A DNA stretch of 64,000 bases from an uncultured Brachybacterium sp. (GCF_947500705.1 NZ_CANMSY010000011.1:62001-126000); one strand, 5' to 3'. Counted from the first letter of the stretch, positions 1 to 9,858 are shown. Program-made: numbers and translations. Notes: generated from the letters alone by a model not told the origin.

Positions 1-1236
1 CGTCCCTCCGCCGGGTGGGCTCGCGATCTCGAGCAGGCCGCCGGTGGCACGGACTCGGTCCGTGAGCCCGGCCAAGCCGGTGGAGAGGCCGTCTCGGCGC
101 ACCTGCGCGCCGCCTCGGCCATCGTCCTGGATGCGCACCCGCAGTGCGGAGCCGTTCCGGTTCACCGTGATCTCCGCCGCTGTCGCCTCGGCGTGTTTGG
201 CGATGTTCGTCAGTGCCTCGGCGACCACGAAGTAGGCCACGGCCTCGAGCTCCCGGTCCAGGGCGGGCTCGGTGTCGGCGCCGAGTTCGACCTGCAGCGT
301 GACCGGGACCAGGGAGCGGGCCGCGAGTGCAGACAGGGCGGCGTCCAGCCCGCGGTCGGTGAGCACGGCCGGGTGGATGCCGCGCGCGAGCTGGCGCAGG
401 TCGGTCATCACGGCTTTGGCTTCTGCATGCGCCTCACCGACCAGCTGCTCGGCCCGATCGGGGTCGGTGCGGACCGTGCGCTTCGCGATGCCCAGGGTCA
501 GGGCGAGGTTCACGAGGCGCGGCTGCACCCCGTCATGGAGATCACGCTCGATGCGCAGGCGCTCCTGCGCCGCGGCGTCGACCGCTCCCTGTCGGCGTTC
601 GGCCAGTTCCGCGACCTGCTCGCGCAGGTCGTCCTCGGAGCCGGAGATCAGGCCCCGGGCGAGCCCCCGGTCGGCGAGGGCACCGAGTCCCAGCATGACC
701 AGCGCCAGCGCGACCCCTGCGGTGCCGATTCCTCCGAGTGACCAGCGGGAGAGCTCGAACCCGCCCAGCTCCACGCTGCCGAGGGCGAGGGCTGCCTCCC
801 ATCCCGTCCAGCCGAGCCAGAGGAAGGCCGCGAAAGCGGTGAAGAAGGCGCCGGCGACCAGGATCGCGAGGTGGTGGTGGAGCACTCCCCGCCAGAACGC
901 CCAGGTGCCGAGCTCGAACCAGCGGTTGCTGAGCCAGCCGGCGGTGCCGGCGCGGCGGGAGCGCCGGCGCGGGGGAAGGATCACGGGAATGCCGTGGATG
1001 GCGACCGCGCGGCGACGTTCGACCCGCACCGCCAGCTGCATCACCAGCAGCCAGGGGATCAGCAGCAGCAGGCCGGTGCCGAGGGCGGGCAAGGAGGCGA
1101 GCCCGCCGATCAGCAGGGTGAGGCTCACCCAGAACCAGCTGTAGAACAGCAGCCCGCCCACGACCACGGAGGCGAGGGGGGAGGGGGCGAGCCGGGAGCG
1201 CGAGTGCACTGCGCCTCTGGCAGAGGAGTCATCCAT
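1..1236 (-). CDS. NarL-type sensor histidine kinase (3' end cut by window edge)
   Basis: The frame is open from an ATG at 1236 to base 1, so the C-terminus lies outside the window. The 412 visible residues begin with a membrane part: hydrophobic segments near residues 23-70, 122-142 and 165-190. A HisKA_3 dimerisation helix follows with motif ERDLHDGVQPRL, whose His234 is the expected autophosphorylation site. The HATPase region shows an N-box (AEALTNIAKH, about 340-349) and a G-box (DDGRGG, about 367). Family knowledge: such kinases phosphorylate a LuxR/NarL response regulator, usually encoded just downstream, which here would lie left of base 1. The signal sensed cannot be told; there is no large extracytoplasmic loop. 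Confidence 0.93.
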   Translation of the reverse strand, partial: MDDSSARGAVHSRSRLAPSPLASVVVGGLLFYSWFWVSLTLLIGGLASLPALGTGLLLLIPWLLVMQLAVRVERRRAVAIHGIPVILPPRRRSRRAGTAGWLSNRWFELGTWAFWRGVLHHHLAILVAGAFFTAFAAFLWLGWTGWEAALALGSVELGGFELSRWSLGGIGTAGVALALVMLGLGALADRGLARGLISGSEDDLREQVAELAERRQGAVDAAAQERLRIERDLHDGVQPRLVNLALTLGIAKRTVRTDPDRAEQLVGEAHAEAKAVMTDLRQLARGIHPAVLTDRGLDAALSALAARSLVPVTLQVELGADTEPALDRELEAVAYFVVAEALTNIAKHAEATAAEITVNRNGSALRVRIQDDGRGGAQVRRDGLSTGLAGLTDRVRATGGLLEIASPPGGGT

Positions 1237-1248
1237 GCCCTGACACTA
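1237..1248 (-). promoter_or_regulatory. Probable leaderless promoter -10 for the histidine kinase
   Basis: Read on the minus strand, TAGTGT lies 6 nt before the ATG, so the predicted transcript begins at or next to the start codon. No ribosome-binding site is visible. Confidence 0.5.
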
Positions 1249-1372
1249 TGCGCGGCGAGGGGGCGCGGCCCACGGTGCTCACCCGCCGTCCCACCGGGGG
1301 AAAACCCCCGGTCCGACAGGCCCGTGCGGCCCCTGTCGCGCGGACTGTCCCGGATCGTGCCCCCGAATGCGG

Positions 1373-1384
1373 TTCAATGGGTCC
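1373..1384 (+). promoter_or_regulatory. Possible leaderless -10 for the LacI-family regulator
   Basis: TTCAAT is followed by 6 nt and then ATG at 1385. The hexamer is weaker than the others in this window, but there is no Shine-Dalgarno sequence for this start. Confidence 0.35.
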
Positions 1385-2572
1385 ATGAGCAGTGACGCCA
1401 CTTCCTCCGACGAGACCATCGACCCCGCTTCCGACGCCGGGTCACCCGCTACCGATGACGGCTCCACCGGGCAGGTGATCGAGAACGTCGAGCGGACCGC
1501 CGCCGAGCTCGAGGCCGACGACCAGGACCGCGGCACCCTCCACGACGTCGCGAACTCGCTGGGCATCTCCAGTGCGGTCGCGCTGCGCGCGCTGCGCGAG
1601 TCCGATGAGATCAAGCCGCAGCTGATCCGCCGGGTCCGCGAGGCGGCCGAACGGCTGAACTTCCCGCTCGCGGAGCTCAGCGAGGAGACCGAGCATCGTG
1701 GTGTGGTCGCGGTGCTCGTGAACACCATGCGCAACACCTGGATCTCCGATCTGGTGCGGGCGATCCGCATCGAACTGGCCGCGACCGGGCGCACGGCCGT
1801 GGTGGTTCCCACCCGTCGCCGGATGCCCGAGTACCCGGTCGCCGCGGATACCGATGCGATCGAGAACCTGGTCCATCTCGGCGTCGACGGCTTCCTGATG
1901 ATCTCCGACCTGGCGGACATGGACAGCGTGCTCGAGGCCACCGGCAACCGACCGTTCGTCGGGATCGGCTGCTCGCAGGAGTTCGTCGGCCGCTTCGACA
2001 CCGTCCGCATCGACGACGAGGTCGGGCAGGGGCTGCTGGTGGACCATCTGGTCGGGCTGGGGCACCGCGAGATCGCGCACGTCGGAGGTGTCGGTGCGGC
2101 GGTGGCCCGCGAACGGGCGGATGCCTTCCGCAAGGCGATGGACCGTCACGGTCTGGGCGATGTCGCGCGGGTCGAGCCCGGTGACTTCACCGAGCAGGTC
2201 GGTCAGACCGCCGGATCGATGCTGCTGCGAGGAAGCAGCGTCCCCACGGCGGTCACCTGCGCCAACGACGTCACCGCAGTCGGTGTGCTCTCCGCGGCAC
2301 GGGACGCCGGCTTCGCGGTGCCCGAGGGGCTGGCGGTGGCCGGATATGGCAACACCTCCCTCGCGTCCTCCGGGGTGTCGCAGCTGACCAGCGTGGATCC
2401 CAACTCGGATCGACTCGGCGCACTCGCCGCCCAGTTCCTCGTCGAGCGGGTCTCCGGCCATGAGGGTCCGGCCCGTGACGTGGCAGTCGCGCCGTCGATC
2501 GTGGTGCGGCGCACGACCTCCGCGGGTCCGCGGGTAGAGACCACCAAGCGCAAGCGGATCTCGGTGGACTGA
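1385..2572 (+). CDS. LacI-family transcriptional regulator
   Basis: A protein of 395 residues. About 45 acidic, low-complexity residues come first, then a LacI-type helix-turn-helix near residues 50-70 (LHDVANSLGISSAVALRALR), then a periplasmic-binding-protein-like effector domain from about 100 to 385 with the usual late motifs (VTCANDVTAVGVL, VAGYGNTSLAS). The start at 1385 is chosen because it follows a -10-like hexamer; an in-frame ATG at 1367 would add six residues. The long acidic leader before the HTH is unusual, since LacI proteins normally begin with it. The ligand and regulon are unknown; no sugar operon is adjacent, and it stands alone between a divergent kinase gene and a membrane-protein gene. 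Confidence 0.88.
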   Translation: MSSDATSSDETIDPASDAGSPATDDGSTGQVIENVERTAAELEADDQDRGTLHDVANSLGISSAVALRALRESDEIKPQLIRRVREAAERLNFPLAELSEETEHRGVVAVLVNTMRNTWISDLVRAIRIELAATGRTAVVVPTRRRMPEYPVAADTDAIENLVHLGVDGFLMISDLADMDSVLEATGNRPFVGIGCSQEFVGRFDTVRIDDEVGQGLLVDHLVGLGHREIAHVGGVGAAVARERADAFRKAMDRHGLGDVARVEPGDFTEQVGQTAGSMLLRGSSVPTAVTCANDVTAVGVLSAARDAGFAVPEGLAVAGYGNTSLASSGVSQLTSVDPNSDRLGALAAQFLVERVSGHEGPARDVAVAPSIVVRRTTSAGPRVETTKRKRISVD

Positions 2573-2596
2573 TCCTCGGATCCCCGTCCTGCCGAC

Positions 2597-2631
2597 TTCG
2601 AACGACCTGCCCCCTGCGATAGGCTCAGACC
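2597..2631 (+). promoter_or_regulatory. Leaderless promoter of the holin-like gene
   Basis: A -35-like TTCGAA (2597-2602) and -10 TAGGCT (2620-2625) are 17 bp apart, and ATG follows 6 nt after the -10. Confidence 0.55.
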
Positions 2632-3114
2632 ATGATCAACACCACGAACGACCCGAGCACGCCGCCCACCCAGCGGTCCATCGGCGAGCTCGTCCAGTCC
2701 ATCCGTGACGAGCTCCTCGGTGTCGTGCACCATGAGATCGACATCGCGAAGAAGGAGTTTACCGCCCTCGCGATCAAGGTCGGCATCATCGCCGCCTGCG
2801 CGGCGGTGCTGCTCTTCCTGTTGCTCTCCGCCTGGGTGATGCTGCTGTTCGCAGCGGTCACCGGGCTCCAGAACACAGGACTTCCCGACTGGGCGTCCTT
2901 CCTGATCGTCGCCGGCGTGTTCATCGTGATCGGTGCAGTCCTGGGTCTGGTCGCCTACCTGGTCTACAGGAAGCTCGAGGCCCCTGAGACCACCATCGAG
3001 ACCGCTCAGGGTGTCGTGGGCGCCGTGCAGGGCAAGCGTCGCCAGAACGCGGTGTCCTATGACGACACCTTCGACGAGCTCTACGGCAAGCAGGTCAGCG
3101 CTCGCACGGACTGA
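2632..3114 (+). CDS. Phage-holin-like (Holin-X/DUF1469) membrane protein
   Basis: A protein of 160 residues. A charged cytoplasmic N-terminus (IGELVQSIRDELLGVVHHEI) precedes two hydrophobic segments near residues 45-78 and 87-113 and a polar tail. This matches the actinobacterial Holin-X family, which is chromosomal and not clearly phage-derived. The role of the family is not established; an envelope-related function is usual guesswork. No lysis or phage gene is nearby, so I do not read this as a prophage remnant. It has its own predicted promoter, and its stop codon lies in the first unit of a 14-bp repeat. Confidence 0.75.
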   Translation: MINTTNDPSTPPTQRSIGELVQSIRDELLGVVHHEIDIAKKEFTALAIKVGIIAACAAVLLFLLLSAWVMLLFAAVTGLQNTGLPDWASFLIVAGVFIVIGAVLGLVAYLVYRKLEAPETTIETAQGVVGAVQGKRRQNAVSYDDTFDELYGKQVSARTD

Positions 3115-3151
3115 CCCGCACGAATTGACCCGCACCAACCGACCCGTCGGC
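3110..3151. repeat. 14-bp tandem repeat, 3 units, across the holin-like stop codon
   Basis: Units ACTGACCCGCACGA, ATTGACCCGCACCA and a weaker ACCGACCCGTCGGC follow each other without gaps. The first contains the TGA stop at 3112-3114. Confidence 0.65.
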
Positions 3152-3205
3152 CAGGGCGCCCGACCTTCGCGCGAGCCGCAGGCCGTGGGTCGCTCCTGAG
3201 GGCAG

Positions 3206-3218
3206 TACCCTTGGGGTC
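3206..3218 (+). promoter_or_regulatory. Leaderless -10 of cysS
   Basis: TACCCT (3206-3211) lies 7 nt before the GTG start at 3219. No convincing -35 is seen. Confidence 0.5.
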
Positions 3219-4658
3219 GTGAGCCTCCACCTGCATGACACCGCCACCCGTACCACCGCACCCTTCCTCCCGGTGCGAGCGGGGGCGGTGTCGTTGTATG
3301 TCTGCGGGCCGACGACGCAAGGTGCGCCGCACCTCGGTCATCTGCGCACCTTCGTCGCCTTCGACGTGCTGGTGCGCTGGCTCGAGCGCAGCGGCCTCGC
3401 CGTGACCCACATCCGCAATGTCACCGACATCGACGACAAGATCCTCGTGAAGTCCGCCGAGGCCGGCGCCGAGTGGTGGGCCTGGTCCCTGCGCTTCGAG
3501 CGCGAGTTCCAAGACGTGCTGGATGAGATCGGCAACCGTCGGCCCAGCTATGAGCCGCGCGCCACCGGGCATGTGCCCGAGATGATCGAGCTGATGCAGC
3601 TGCTCGTCGAGCGTGGCCATGCCTACGCCGATGGGAACGGCTCGGTCTACTTCGATGTGGCCTCCCACCCCTCCTACGGATCGCTGACCCGCCAGTCCCT
3701 CGAGGACATGCAGGATGCGGGGGAGGAGATGGAGCCCGGCAAGCGGGACCGTCGCGACTTCGCGCTGTGGAAGGCTGCGAAGCCCACCGAGCCGGGCACC
3801 GCAGCCTGGGACACGCCCTTCGGTCGGGGCCGCCCGGGCTGGCACCTCGAGTGCTCCGCCATGAGCCGCAAGTATCTGGGCGAGACCTTCGACATCCATG
3901 CCGGAGGCCTCGACCTGCGCTTCCCGCACCACGAGAACGAGCAGGCGCAGTCCCATGCCGCCGGCTACGGCTTCGCCCGCCGCTGGATGCATTCCGGCGT
4001 GCTCACCGTGGACGGTCTGAAGATGGGCAAGAGCCTCGACAACTTCGTCACCGCCGCCCGGGCGCTGGCGGAACACCCGACGCCGTCCGTGCGGCTCGCC
4101 CTGGTGAGCGGACATTACCGCGCCACCGTCGAGTACAACGCGACGGCGATGCGGGAGGCGGAGACCGTCTGGGAGCGTTTCAGCGCGACCGCGCGCCGAG
4201 CCGCCCAGCTGCTCGGGGACCATCCGCTGGCAGCACCCGAGGCGGAGCTGAACGCGCTCGAGCTGCCGGCGGACTTCGTGGCGGCGATGGACGACGACCT
4301 CGCGGTCCCCGAGGCGCTCGCCGTGATCCACCGTGAGCAGTCCGCCGTGAACTCCCTGCTCGCCGCCGGCGCCGCAGAGGCAGAGATCGCCTCCGGCCTG
4401 GGCCGGCTGCGCGCCATGCTGGACGTGCTGGGCCTGGATCCCCTCTCTGCCCGGTGGGGGAGCGGCACAGGGGCCGAGGGCGTCGAGCACGCGGCGCTGG
4501 ATTCGCTGATCGGTGCCCAGCTCGCTGCCCGGGAGGCGGCACGCGCCGAGAAGGACTGGGCCCGCGCAGATGCGCTGCGCGACGCCCTGGTCGAGGCAGG
4601 CATTCGTATCGAGGACGGGCCCGAGGGTGCCCGTTGGACCCTCGACACCAAGAACTGA
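3219..4658 (+). CDS. cysS: Cysteinyl-tRNA synthetase
   Basis: Charges tRNA-Cys with cysteine. The 479 residues have the class I layout: YVCGPT with zinc ligand Cys29, HIGH-type HLGH at 38-41, the family signature TDIDDKIL, further zinc ligands in WHLECS (about 211) and FPHHENE (about 236), and a KMSKS-type KMGKS near 268. A helical anticodon-binding part follows. Length and TDIDDKIL favour CysRS over the shorter mycothiol ligase MshC. The start is GTG at 3219, next to a -10 hexamer. rlmB follows after 19 bp, the common actinobacterial pairing, so the two are probably cotranscribed. Confidence 0.96.
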   Translation: MSLHLHDTATRTTAPFLPVRAGAVSLYVCGPTTQGAPHLGHLRTFVAFDVLVRWLERSGLAVTHIRNVTDIDDKILVKSAEAGAEWWAWSLRFEREFQDVLDEIGNRRPSYEPRATGHVPEMIELMQLLVERGHAYADGNGSVYFDVASHPSYGSLTRQSLEDMQDAGEEMEPGKRDRRDFALWKAAKPTEPGTAAWDTPFGRGRPGWHLECSAMSRKYLGETFDIHAGGLDLRFPHHENEQAQSHAAGYGFARRWMHSGVLTVDGLKMGKSLDNFVTAARALAEHPTPSVRLALVSGHYRATVEYNATAMREAETVWERFSATARRAAQLLGDHPLAAPEAELNALELPADFVAAMDDDLAVPEALAVIHREQSAVNSLLAAGAAEAEIASGLGRLRAMLDVLGLDPLSARWGSGTGAEGVEHAALDSLIGAQLAAREAARAEKDWARADALRDALVEAGIRIEDGPEGARWTLDTKN

Positions 4659-4677
4659 AGGACTGAGGAGATATCTG

Positions 4678-5649
4678 ATGGCAGGGAACAGCACGCGACG
4701 CGGTGCGATGCGCAAGGGCAAGAAGGGCGCGACCGTCGGTTCAGGCGGCGTGCGCCGCCGGGCGCTCGAGGGCAAGGGGCCGACGCCCAAGGCGGAGGAC
4801 CGCACCTATCACAAGGCCTACAAGGGCGGCTCTGCAGCGCCCGGGGGAGCGGGTGGGCGCCGCGGACCCGCGGGCAAGGGAGCGCGGAAGCTGCCGGGCA
4901 GCGACCAGGTCGCAGGTCGCAACGCCGTGCTCGAGGCGCTGCAGGAGAACGTCCCCGCCACGCAGCTGACCGTCATGGTCCGGATGGACAGCGACGAGCG
5001 GGTGGGCGAGATCATGCGTCTGGCCACCGCCCGCGGGCTGCCGATCGCGGAGGCTCCGCGCACCGATCTCGACCGGATCACGGACCATGCCGTGCACCAG
5101 GGCGTCGCGCTGACCATCCCGCCTTATCAGTACGCCGAGGTCGATGACCTGCTGAGCATCGCCGCGGACCGCTTCGAGCCGCCGCTGCTGGTCGCGCTCG
5201 ACGGGATCACCGATCCGCGCAACCTGGGCGCGATCCTGCGCTCTGCTGATGCCTTCGGCGCGCACGGCGTGATCCTTCCCGAGCGTCGCAGCGTATCGAT
5301 GACCGCGAGCGTCTGGAAGGTCGCGGCCGGTGCTGCGGGCCGGGTCCGCGTCGCCCAGGTCACGAACCTCAACCGCACCCTGACCGCGCTCAAGGAGGAG
5401 GGCGTCTTCGTGCTCGGTCTCGACGCGGACGGGGATGTGACCTCCCGCGAGCTCGAGCTCGGCACCCAGCCGACGGCACTGGTGGTCGGCGCGGAGGGCA
5501 AGGGGCTCTCACGCCTGACGCGCGAGCTCAGCGACCAGGTGGTGTCGATCCCGATGGGCGGGCGCGCGGAGTCGCTGAATGCCTCGGTGGCCGCTGCGAT
5601 CGCGCTGTACGAGCTCTCCGGGGTGCGTACGCGTCAGGGACTGGGCTGA
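4678..5649 (+). CDS. rlmB: 23S rRNA (guanosine-2'-O-)-methyltransferase RlmB (SpoU/TrmH family)
   Basis: Methylates a conserved guanosine in the 23S rRNA peptidyl-transferase region (G2251 in E. coli). Of 323 residues the first 75 or so are basic and Gly-rich, a common actinobacterial extension. The substrate-binding domain begins at VAGRNAVLEAL. The SPOUT fold shows its three motifs: DPRNLGAILRSADAFG, VVGAEGKGLSR and IPMGGRAESLNASVAAAI, the last holding the SAM knot. ATG at 4678 is preceded by GAGGAG. The stop codon lies inside a perfect 16-bp duplication and abuts the stop of the convergent membrane-protein gene. Confidence 0.95.
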   Translation: MAGNSTRRGAMRKGKKGATVGSGGVRRRALEGKGPTPKAEDRTYHKAYKGGSAAPGGAGGRRGPAGKGARKLPGSDQVAGRNAVLEALQENVPATQLTVMVRMDSDERVGEIMRLATARGLPIAEAPRTDLDRITDHAVHQGVALTIPPYQYAEVDDLLSIAADRFEPPLLVALDGITDPRNLGAILRSADAFGAHGVILPERRSVSMTASVWKVAAGAAGRVRVAQVTNLNRTLTALKEEGVFVLGLDADGDVTSRELELGTQPTALVVGAEGKGLSRLTRELSDQVVSIPMGGRAESLNASVAAAIALYELSGVRTRQGLG

Positions 5650-5665
5650 TCAGGGACTGGGCTGA
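5634..5665. repeat. Perfect 16-bp tandem duplication over two convergent stop codons
   Basis: TCAGGGACTGGGCTGA occurs twice in direct contact (5634-5649, 5650-5665). The first copy ends with the rlmB TGA; the second begins with the reverse-strand TGA of the YczE-like gene. Confidence 0.9.
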
Positions 5666-6384
5666 GGCGCCCGACTCTGCTGATCTGAGTCGGACCGCTC
5701 GCGGTCCGTCCGGACCCGCAGCGTCACGGACGGAAGAGTGAGCTGGATGATCGGGCCCAACCCGATCGCATAGACCACGGTGCCCGCCCCGAGCGGTCCT
5801 CCCAGCGCCCACCCGGTCGCCAGCACCAGGATCTCGAGCGCGATGCGCACCGGGCCGACGGGACGACGCAGCACGCGGCCGAGTCCCGTCATCAGCCCAT
5901 CGCGCGGGCCCGCGCCGAGCTGGGCGCCGATGTAGACGGCGCCGCTGATCCCGTTGATGACCACGCCGGCGATCATCATCGCCACGGCGATCGGCAGCGT
6001 GCCCGCCTCCGGAAGCACCAGCATGCCCAGGTCGATGCTCACCCCGACCCAGATCGAGTTCGCCACGGTGCCGATCCCGATCCGTTCGCGCAGCGGGATC
6101 CACAGCAGCAGCACCACGAAGCTCACGGCGATGCTCACCGAACCGACGCTCAGCCCGATGCGGTCCGCGACGGCGGCGTGCAGCACGTCCCACGGAGCGC
6201 CGCCCAACCCGGACTCGAGCAGCATCGCCAGCGAGACGCCGAATCCCGTCAGGCCCACCATCATCTGGAGCAGACGCAGCGGAAGCCGGTCGACCTTCAG
6301 CTGCTCGCGCAGGGTCAGGTTGTCCAGGCGCGCCGGACCTCGGCGTTGATCACGACGCATGGGGCGACGTGGTCCTCTCCTCAT
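5650..6384 (-). CDS. YczE/YyaS-type integral membrane protein
   Basis: A protein of 244 residues with about five hydrophobic helices after a basic N-terminus (residues 1-30). The conserved early motif LESGLGGAPWDVLHAAVA and the later GAQLGAGPRDGLMTGLG are typical of the YitT/YczE membrane family, whose transport or regulatory role is not established. Its ATG overlaps the upstream DUF4032 stop (ATGA, 6381-6384), which supports this start and translational coupling. There is no space for a terminator between it and rlmB. Confidence 0.82.
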   Translation of the reverse strand: MRRGPRRPMRRDQRRGPARLDNLTLREQLKVDRLPLRLLQMMVGLTGFGVSLAMLLESGLGGAPWDVLHAAVADRIGLSVGSVSIAVSFVVLLLWIPLRERIGIGTVANSIWVGVSIDLGMLVLPEAGTLPIAVAMMIAGVVINGISGAVYIGAQLGAGPRDGLMTGLGRVLRRPVGPVRIALEILVLATGWALGGPLGAGTVVYAIGLGPIIQLTLPSVTLRVRTDRERSDSDQQSRAPQPSP

Positions 6385-7619
6385 TCGAAGATCGGCAACG
6401 CCGAAGTCTCGGTGGTCACCAGTGACTTCTCGTCAGGTCGGTGGATCAGGACGTTGAGGATGTAGTGCCGCACCGTGTCGTCCAGGCTCACATCCTGCCC
6501 GCCCTGCTCGGAGAGGAACCACTTGTGCTCGAGGATCTCGTGGAAGAACTCGGGGGGCTCGAGCTTGGCGCGCATCGACCGGGGGACCGCGCGGACCACC
6601 GGCTCGTACTGCTTCTTCAGCCACTCGTGAGCCACGAACTCCTCGTCCTCGAGCTGCTGCTCGGTATCGGCGCGGAACTGGTCGAGGTCGTTGAGCAGCC
6701 GCCGGGCCTGGTTCTCCTGGGCATCGATCCCGGTGAGCCTCATCAGACGGCGCGAGTGGTGGCCGGCGTCCACCACCTTGGGCATGATCGACAGCGTGGT
6801 GCCGTCGAGGTCGGTGGTGATCTCGAGCTCACCCACGTCGAATCCCAGGGCGTTGAGCTTCTCGATCCGGGCGGAGACCCGCCAGCGTTCGTCCGCGGAG
6901 AACCGTTCCCGGGAGGTCAGGGTCTCCCACAGGTCCTCATAGCGGGAGACCAGATCATCGCCCACCGCGACGGGGTCTGCGTCGGGGTCGAACATGTCCC
7001 CGGCCTGGAGGTCCATCAGCTCACCGATGATGTTGGTGCGGGCGAGGTCGAGGTCGTACTGGCGCTGTCCCACGGTGAGTCGCTCGTGGAGGGCGCCGGT
7101 CTCGACATCGACGAGATAGGCGGCGAAAGCCCCGGCGTCCCGCCGGAAGAGGGTGTTGGACAGGGAGACATCTCCCCAGTAGAAGCCCTCGAGGTGGAGG
7201 TGGACGAGCAGCACGGCCAGTGCGTCGAGCAGGCGGTGCGCCGTGTCCGGGCGGGACACCTGGCTGAACACTGCCCGGTAGGGCAGGGAGAACTGGAGAT
7301 GGCGGGTGATCAGCATCGCGTCGAGCGGCTCGCCCGTCGGGGTGGTGCGACCGGAGATCACGGCGAAGGGCTCCACGCAGGGGATCCCGAGACGTCCCAG
7401 GATCCGCAGCATGTCGTACTCACGCTGGGCGAGGTCCTTGGAGATCTCCTTGAGAGCGAGGACCCGTCCCGAGACGCGCACGAAGCGCACGACGTGACGG
7501 GAGATGCCTCGCGGGAGGGCGGCGAGGATGTCCTCGGGCCATTGCTCCAGCGGGTGCTCCCATGGCAGGTCCAGCAGTGCAGGATCTGCACGGGACGCGG
7601 TGATCTCCAGAGGTGCCAT
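6381..7619 (-). CDS. DUF4032 protein with kinase-like N-terminal domain
   Basis: A protein of 412 residues. The first 220 resemble the lipopolysaccharide-kinase/protein-kinase fold: a candidate ATP lysine in LALKEISKD, a catalytic-loop-like WGDVSLSNTLF and a DFG-equivalent VDVETG. The remainder matches DUF4032, common in actinobacteria, of unknown function. ATG at 7619 is preceded by GGAGCA; an in-frame upstream extension lacks family similarity. The substrate is unknown; the coupling with the YczE-like gene suggests a shared role that the sequence does not reveal. Confidence 0.82.
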   Translation of the reverse strand: MAPLEITASRADPALLDLPWEHPLEQWPEDILAALPRGISRHVVRFVRVSGRVLALKEISKDLAQREYDMLRILGRLGIPCVEPFAVISGRTTPTGEPLDAMLITRHLQFSLPYRAVFSQVSRPDTAHRLLDALAVLLVHLHLEGFYWGDVSLSNTLFRRDAGAFAAYLVDVETGALHERLTVGQRQYDLDLARTNIIGELMDLQAGDMFDPDADPVAVGDDLVSRYEDLWETLTSRERFSADERWRVSARIEKLNALGFDVGELEITTDLDGTTLSIMPKVVDAGHHSRRLMRLTGIDAQENQARRLLNDLDQFRADTEQQLEDEEFVAHEWLKKQYEPVVRAVPRSMRAKLEPPEFFHEILEHKWFLSEQGGQDVSLDDTVRHYILNVLIHRPDEKSLVTTETSALPIFE

Positions 7620-7720
7620 TGCTCCATTCTCTCCCGAGCGGGGATGCTTCGACCACTCCCGGCATGATGTCACGTCATGTTGACGCGCAGCACCTTGTGA
7701 GGACATGCCGGGACAACGGC

Positions 7721-7752
7721 GACGGGCGCCCGGCAGCAGCCGGGCGCCCGTC
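7721..7752 (-). terminator. Rho-independent-type hairpin after msiK
   Basis: A perfect 14-bp GC-rich stem (arm GACGGGCGCCCGGC) with an AGCA loop lies 20 bp past the msiK stop. There is no U-tract, as is common in high-GC actinobacteria. Confidence 0.8.
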
Positions 7753-7772
7753 GCTCACGACAGCTGGCGAGG

Positions 7773-8858
<1,086 letters not shown>

Positions 8859-9039
8859 GGTGGTTCTCCTTCACCGGCAGGTACGTGCCGGACGGTCCGT
8901 TGTGAAGTGATACGTGGCCGGGTGGCTGTCGCTCCCACGAGGGGTGCTCCATTGCACTGGCTCCGCAAAGTGTAGCCCAGCTCTCATCTGGTCGTGTGCA
9001 TCGAGCGAGGCATGTCTCACGTCTCGGGACTGCGCTCTC

Positions 9040-9093
9040 CCCGTTCCCTCCCCCCAGGCCGCCCGTTCCCTCGCCGCGTGCCCCCGTTCTCTC
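9040..9093. repeat. Three CCCGTTCyCTC repeats at 22- and 21-bp spacing
   Basis: Copies at 9040-9050, 9062-9072 and 9083-9093 (the last with T for C at position 8). The spacing is close to two helical turns, so the copies would face the same side of the DNA. Confidence 0.6.
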
Positions 9094-9134
9094 CCCGCGA
9101 ACCTGCCGGGTTGCACGTGGGGGAGCTGTCCGGG

Positions 9135-9168
9135 TTGCCCGCAGCGAGCGCTGCGGGATACTGGCGAT
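9135..9168 (+). promoter_or_regulatory. Leaderless promoter of def
   Basis: TTGCCC (9135-9140), a 16-bp spacer, GATACT (9157-9162), then 6 nt to the GTG start. Confidence 0.55.
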
Positions 9169-9852
9169 GTGGACATCACTGAGCTGACTCGGAAGATCCT
9201 GGACCGCCGCGCGAACGAGAGCGACCCTCTGCGGATCGTGCAGGCAGGCCATCCCGCGCTGCGGAGGAAGGCCGTGAACGCCGCCGGGCGGATCGACGTC
9301 GGGCTGCTGAGCGAGCTCGCCGAGGCGATGACGATCACGATGCACAAGGCACCGGGCGTGGGGCTGGCCGCTCCTCAGATCGGCCTGCCGCTGCGGTTCT
9401 ACGTGGTCGAGGACTCCTTCGCGGCGGAGGAGGGGGAGGACCCCGACGATGATCTGCTGGAGCGGCGACCGCTTCCGCTGCGGGCCCTGCTGGACCCTGT
9501 CGTCGAACCGCTCGGTGAGCAGCGGGTCTACGCCTTCGAGGGATGTCTCTCGGTGGACGGCTGGCAGTCGATCGTGCCGCGCTCCCGGCGGGTGCGGCTG
9601 CGGGCGACCGAGCTGCTGCAGGACGGCCGCCTGCGAGAGATCGATGAGGAGCATGTGGGGTGGACGGCACGCATCTTCCAGCACGAGACCGACCACCTGT
9701 CCGGGACTCTCTGTCATGACGTCTCCGTGCCCCGATCGTTCATCGAGGCCGGCTACACCGCGCACTACGCCGACCTCGGTGAGGCGGTGCGCCGGCTCGG
9801 ACTGACCGGGGAGATCGCCGAGCTCGGCGACGGCGAGGTCATGACCGGCTGA
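9169..9852 (+). CDS. def: Peptide deformylase
   Basis: Removes the N-formyl group from new polypeptides; a metal hydrolase. The 227 residues contain all three motifs: GVGLAAPQIG (about 63), EGCLSV with the metal-binding Cys (about 124) and HETDHLSG with two metal His and the catalytic Glu (about 172). A non-conserved N-terminal 30 residues and a longer C-terminal helix are usual for actinobacterial enzymes. GTG at 9169 is chosen because it begins the conserved alignment and sits 6 nt after a -10 hexamer. Usual partners such as fmt are not adjacent. Confidence 0.95.
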   Translation: MDITELTRKILDRRANESDPLRIVQAGHPALRRKAVNAAGRIDVGLLSELAEAMTITMHKAPGVGLAAPQIGLPLRFYVVEDSFAAEEGEDPDDDLLERRPLPLRALLDPVVEPLGEQRVYAFEGCLSVDGWQSIVPRSRRVRLRATELLQDGRLREIDEEHVGWTARIFQHETDHLSGTLCHDVSVPRSFIEAGYTAHYADLGEAVRRLGLTGEIAELGDGEVMTG

Positions 9853-9858
9853 ACGGGC

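Larger units (their letters stand above)
8859..9168. other. Divergent intergenic region msiK / def
   Basis: These 310 bp hold the msiK ribosome-binding site and a minus-strand -10 candidate (TACACT, 8974 down to 8969), three evenly spaced copies of an 11-mer (9040-9093), and the def promoter at the right end. No coding sequence is supported. Confidence 0.55.

Noticed and set aside
2632-3114. Prophage remnant suggested by the holin-like gene
   Set aside because: The Holin-X family is ordinary chromosomal content in actinobacteria, and no other phage gene adjoins.
4010-4040. KMGKS in place of KMSKS as a sign of a broken synthetase
   Set aside because: The two essential lysines remain and small residues vary at this position in the class, so it is normal variation.
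3219-4658. Mycothiol ligase MshC instead of cysteinyl-tRNA synthetase
   Set aside because: 479 residues, the TDIDDKIL motif and the rlmB partner fit CysRS; MshC is shorter and lacks the long anticodon domain.
3081-4805. Long minus-strand frame opposite cysS
   Set aside because: It is an antisense shadow of cysS; cysS carries all class I synthetase motifs and a promoter hexamer.
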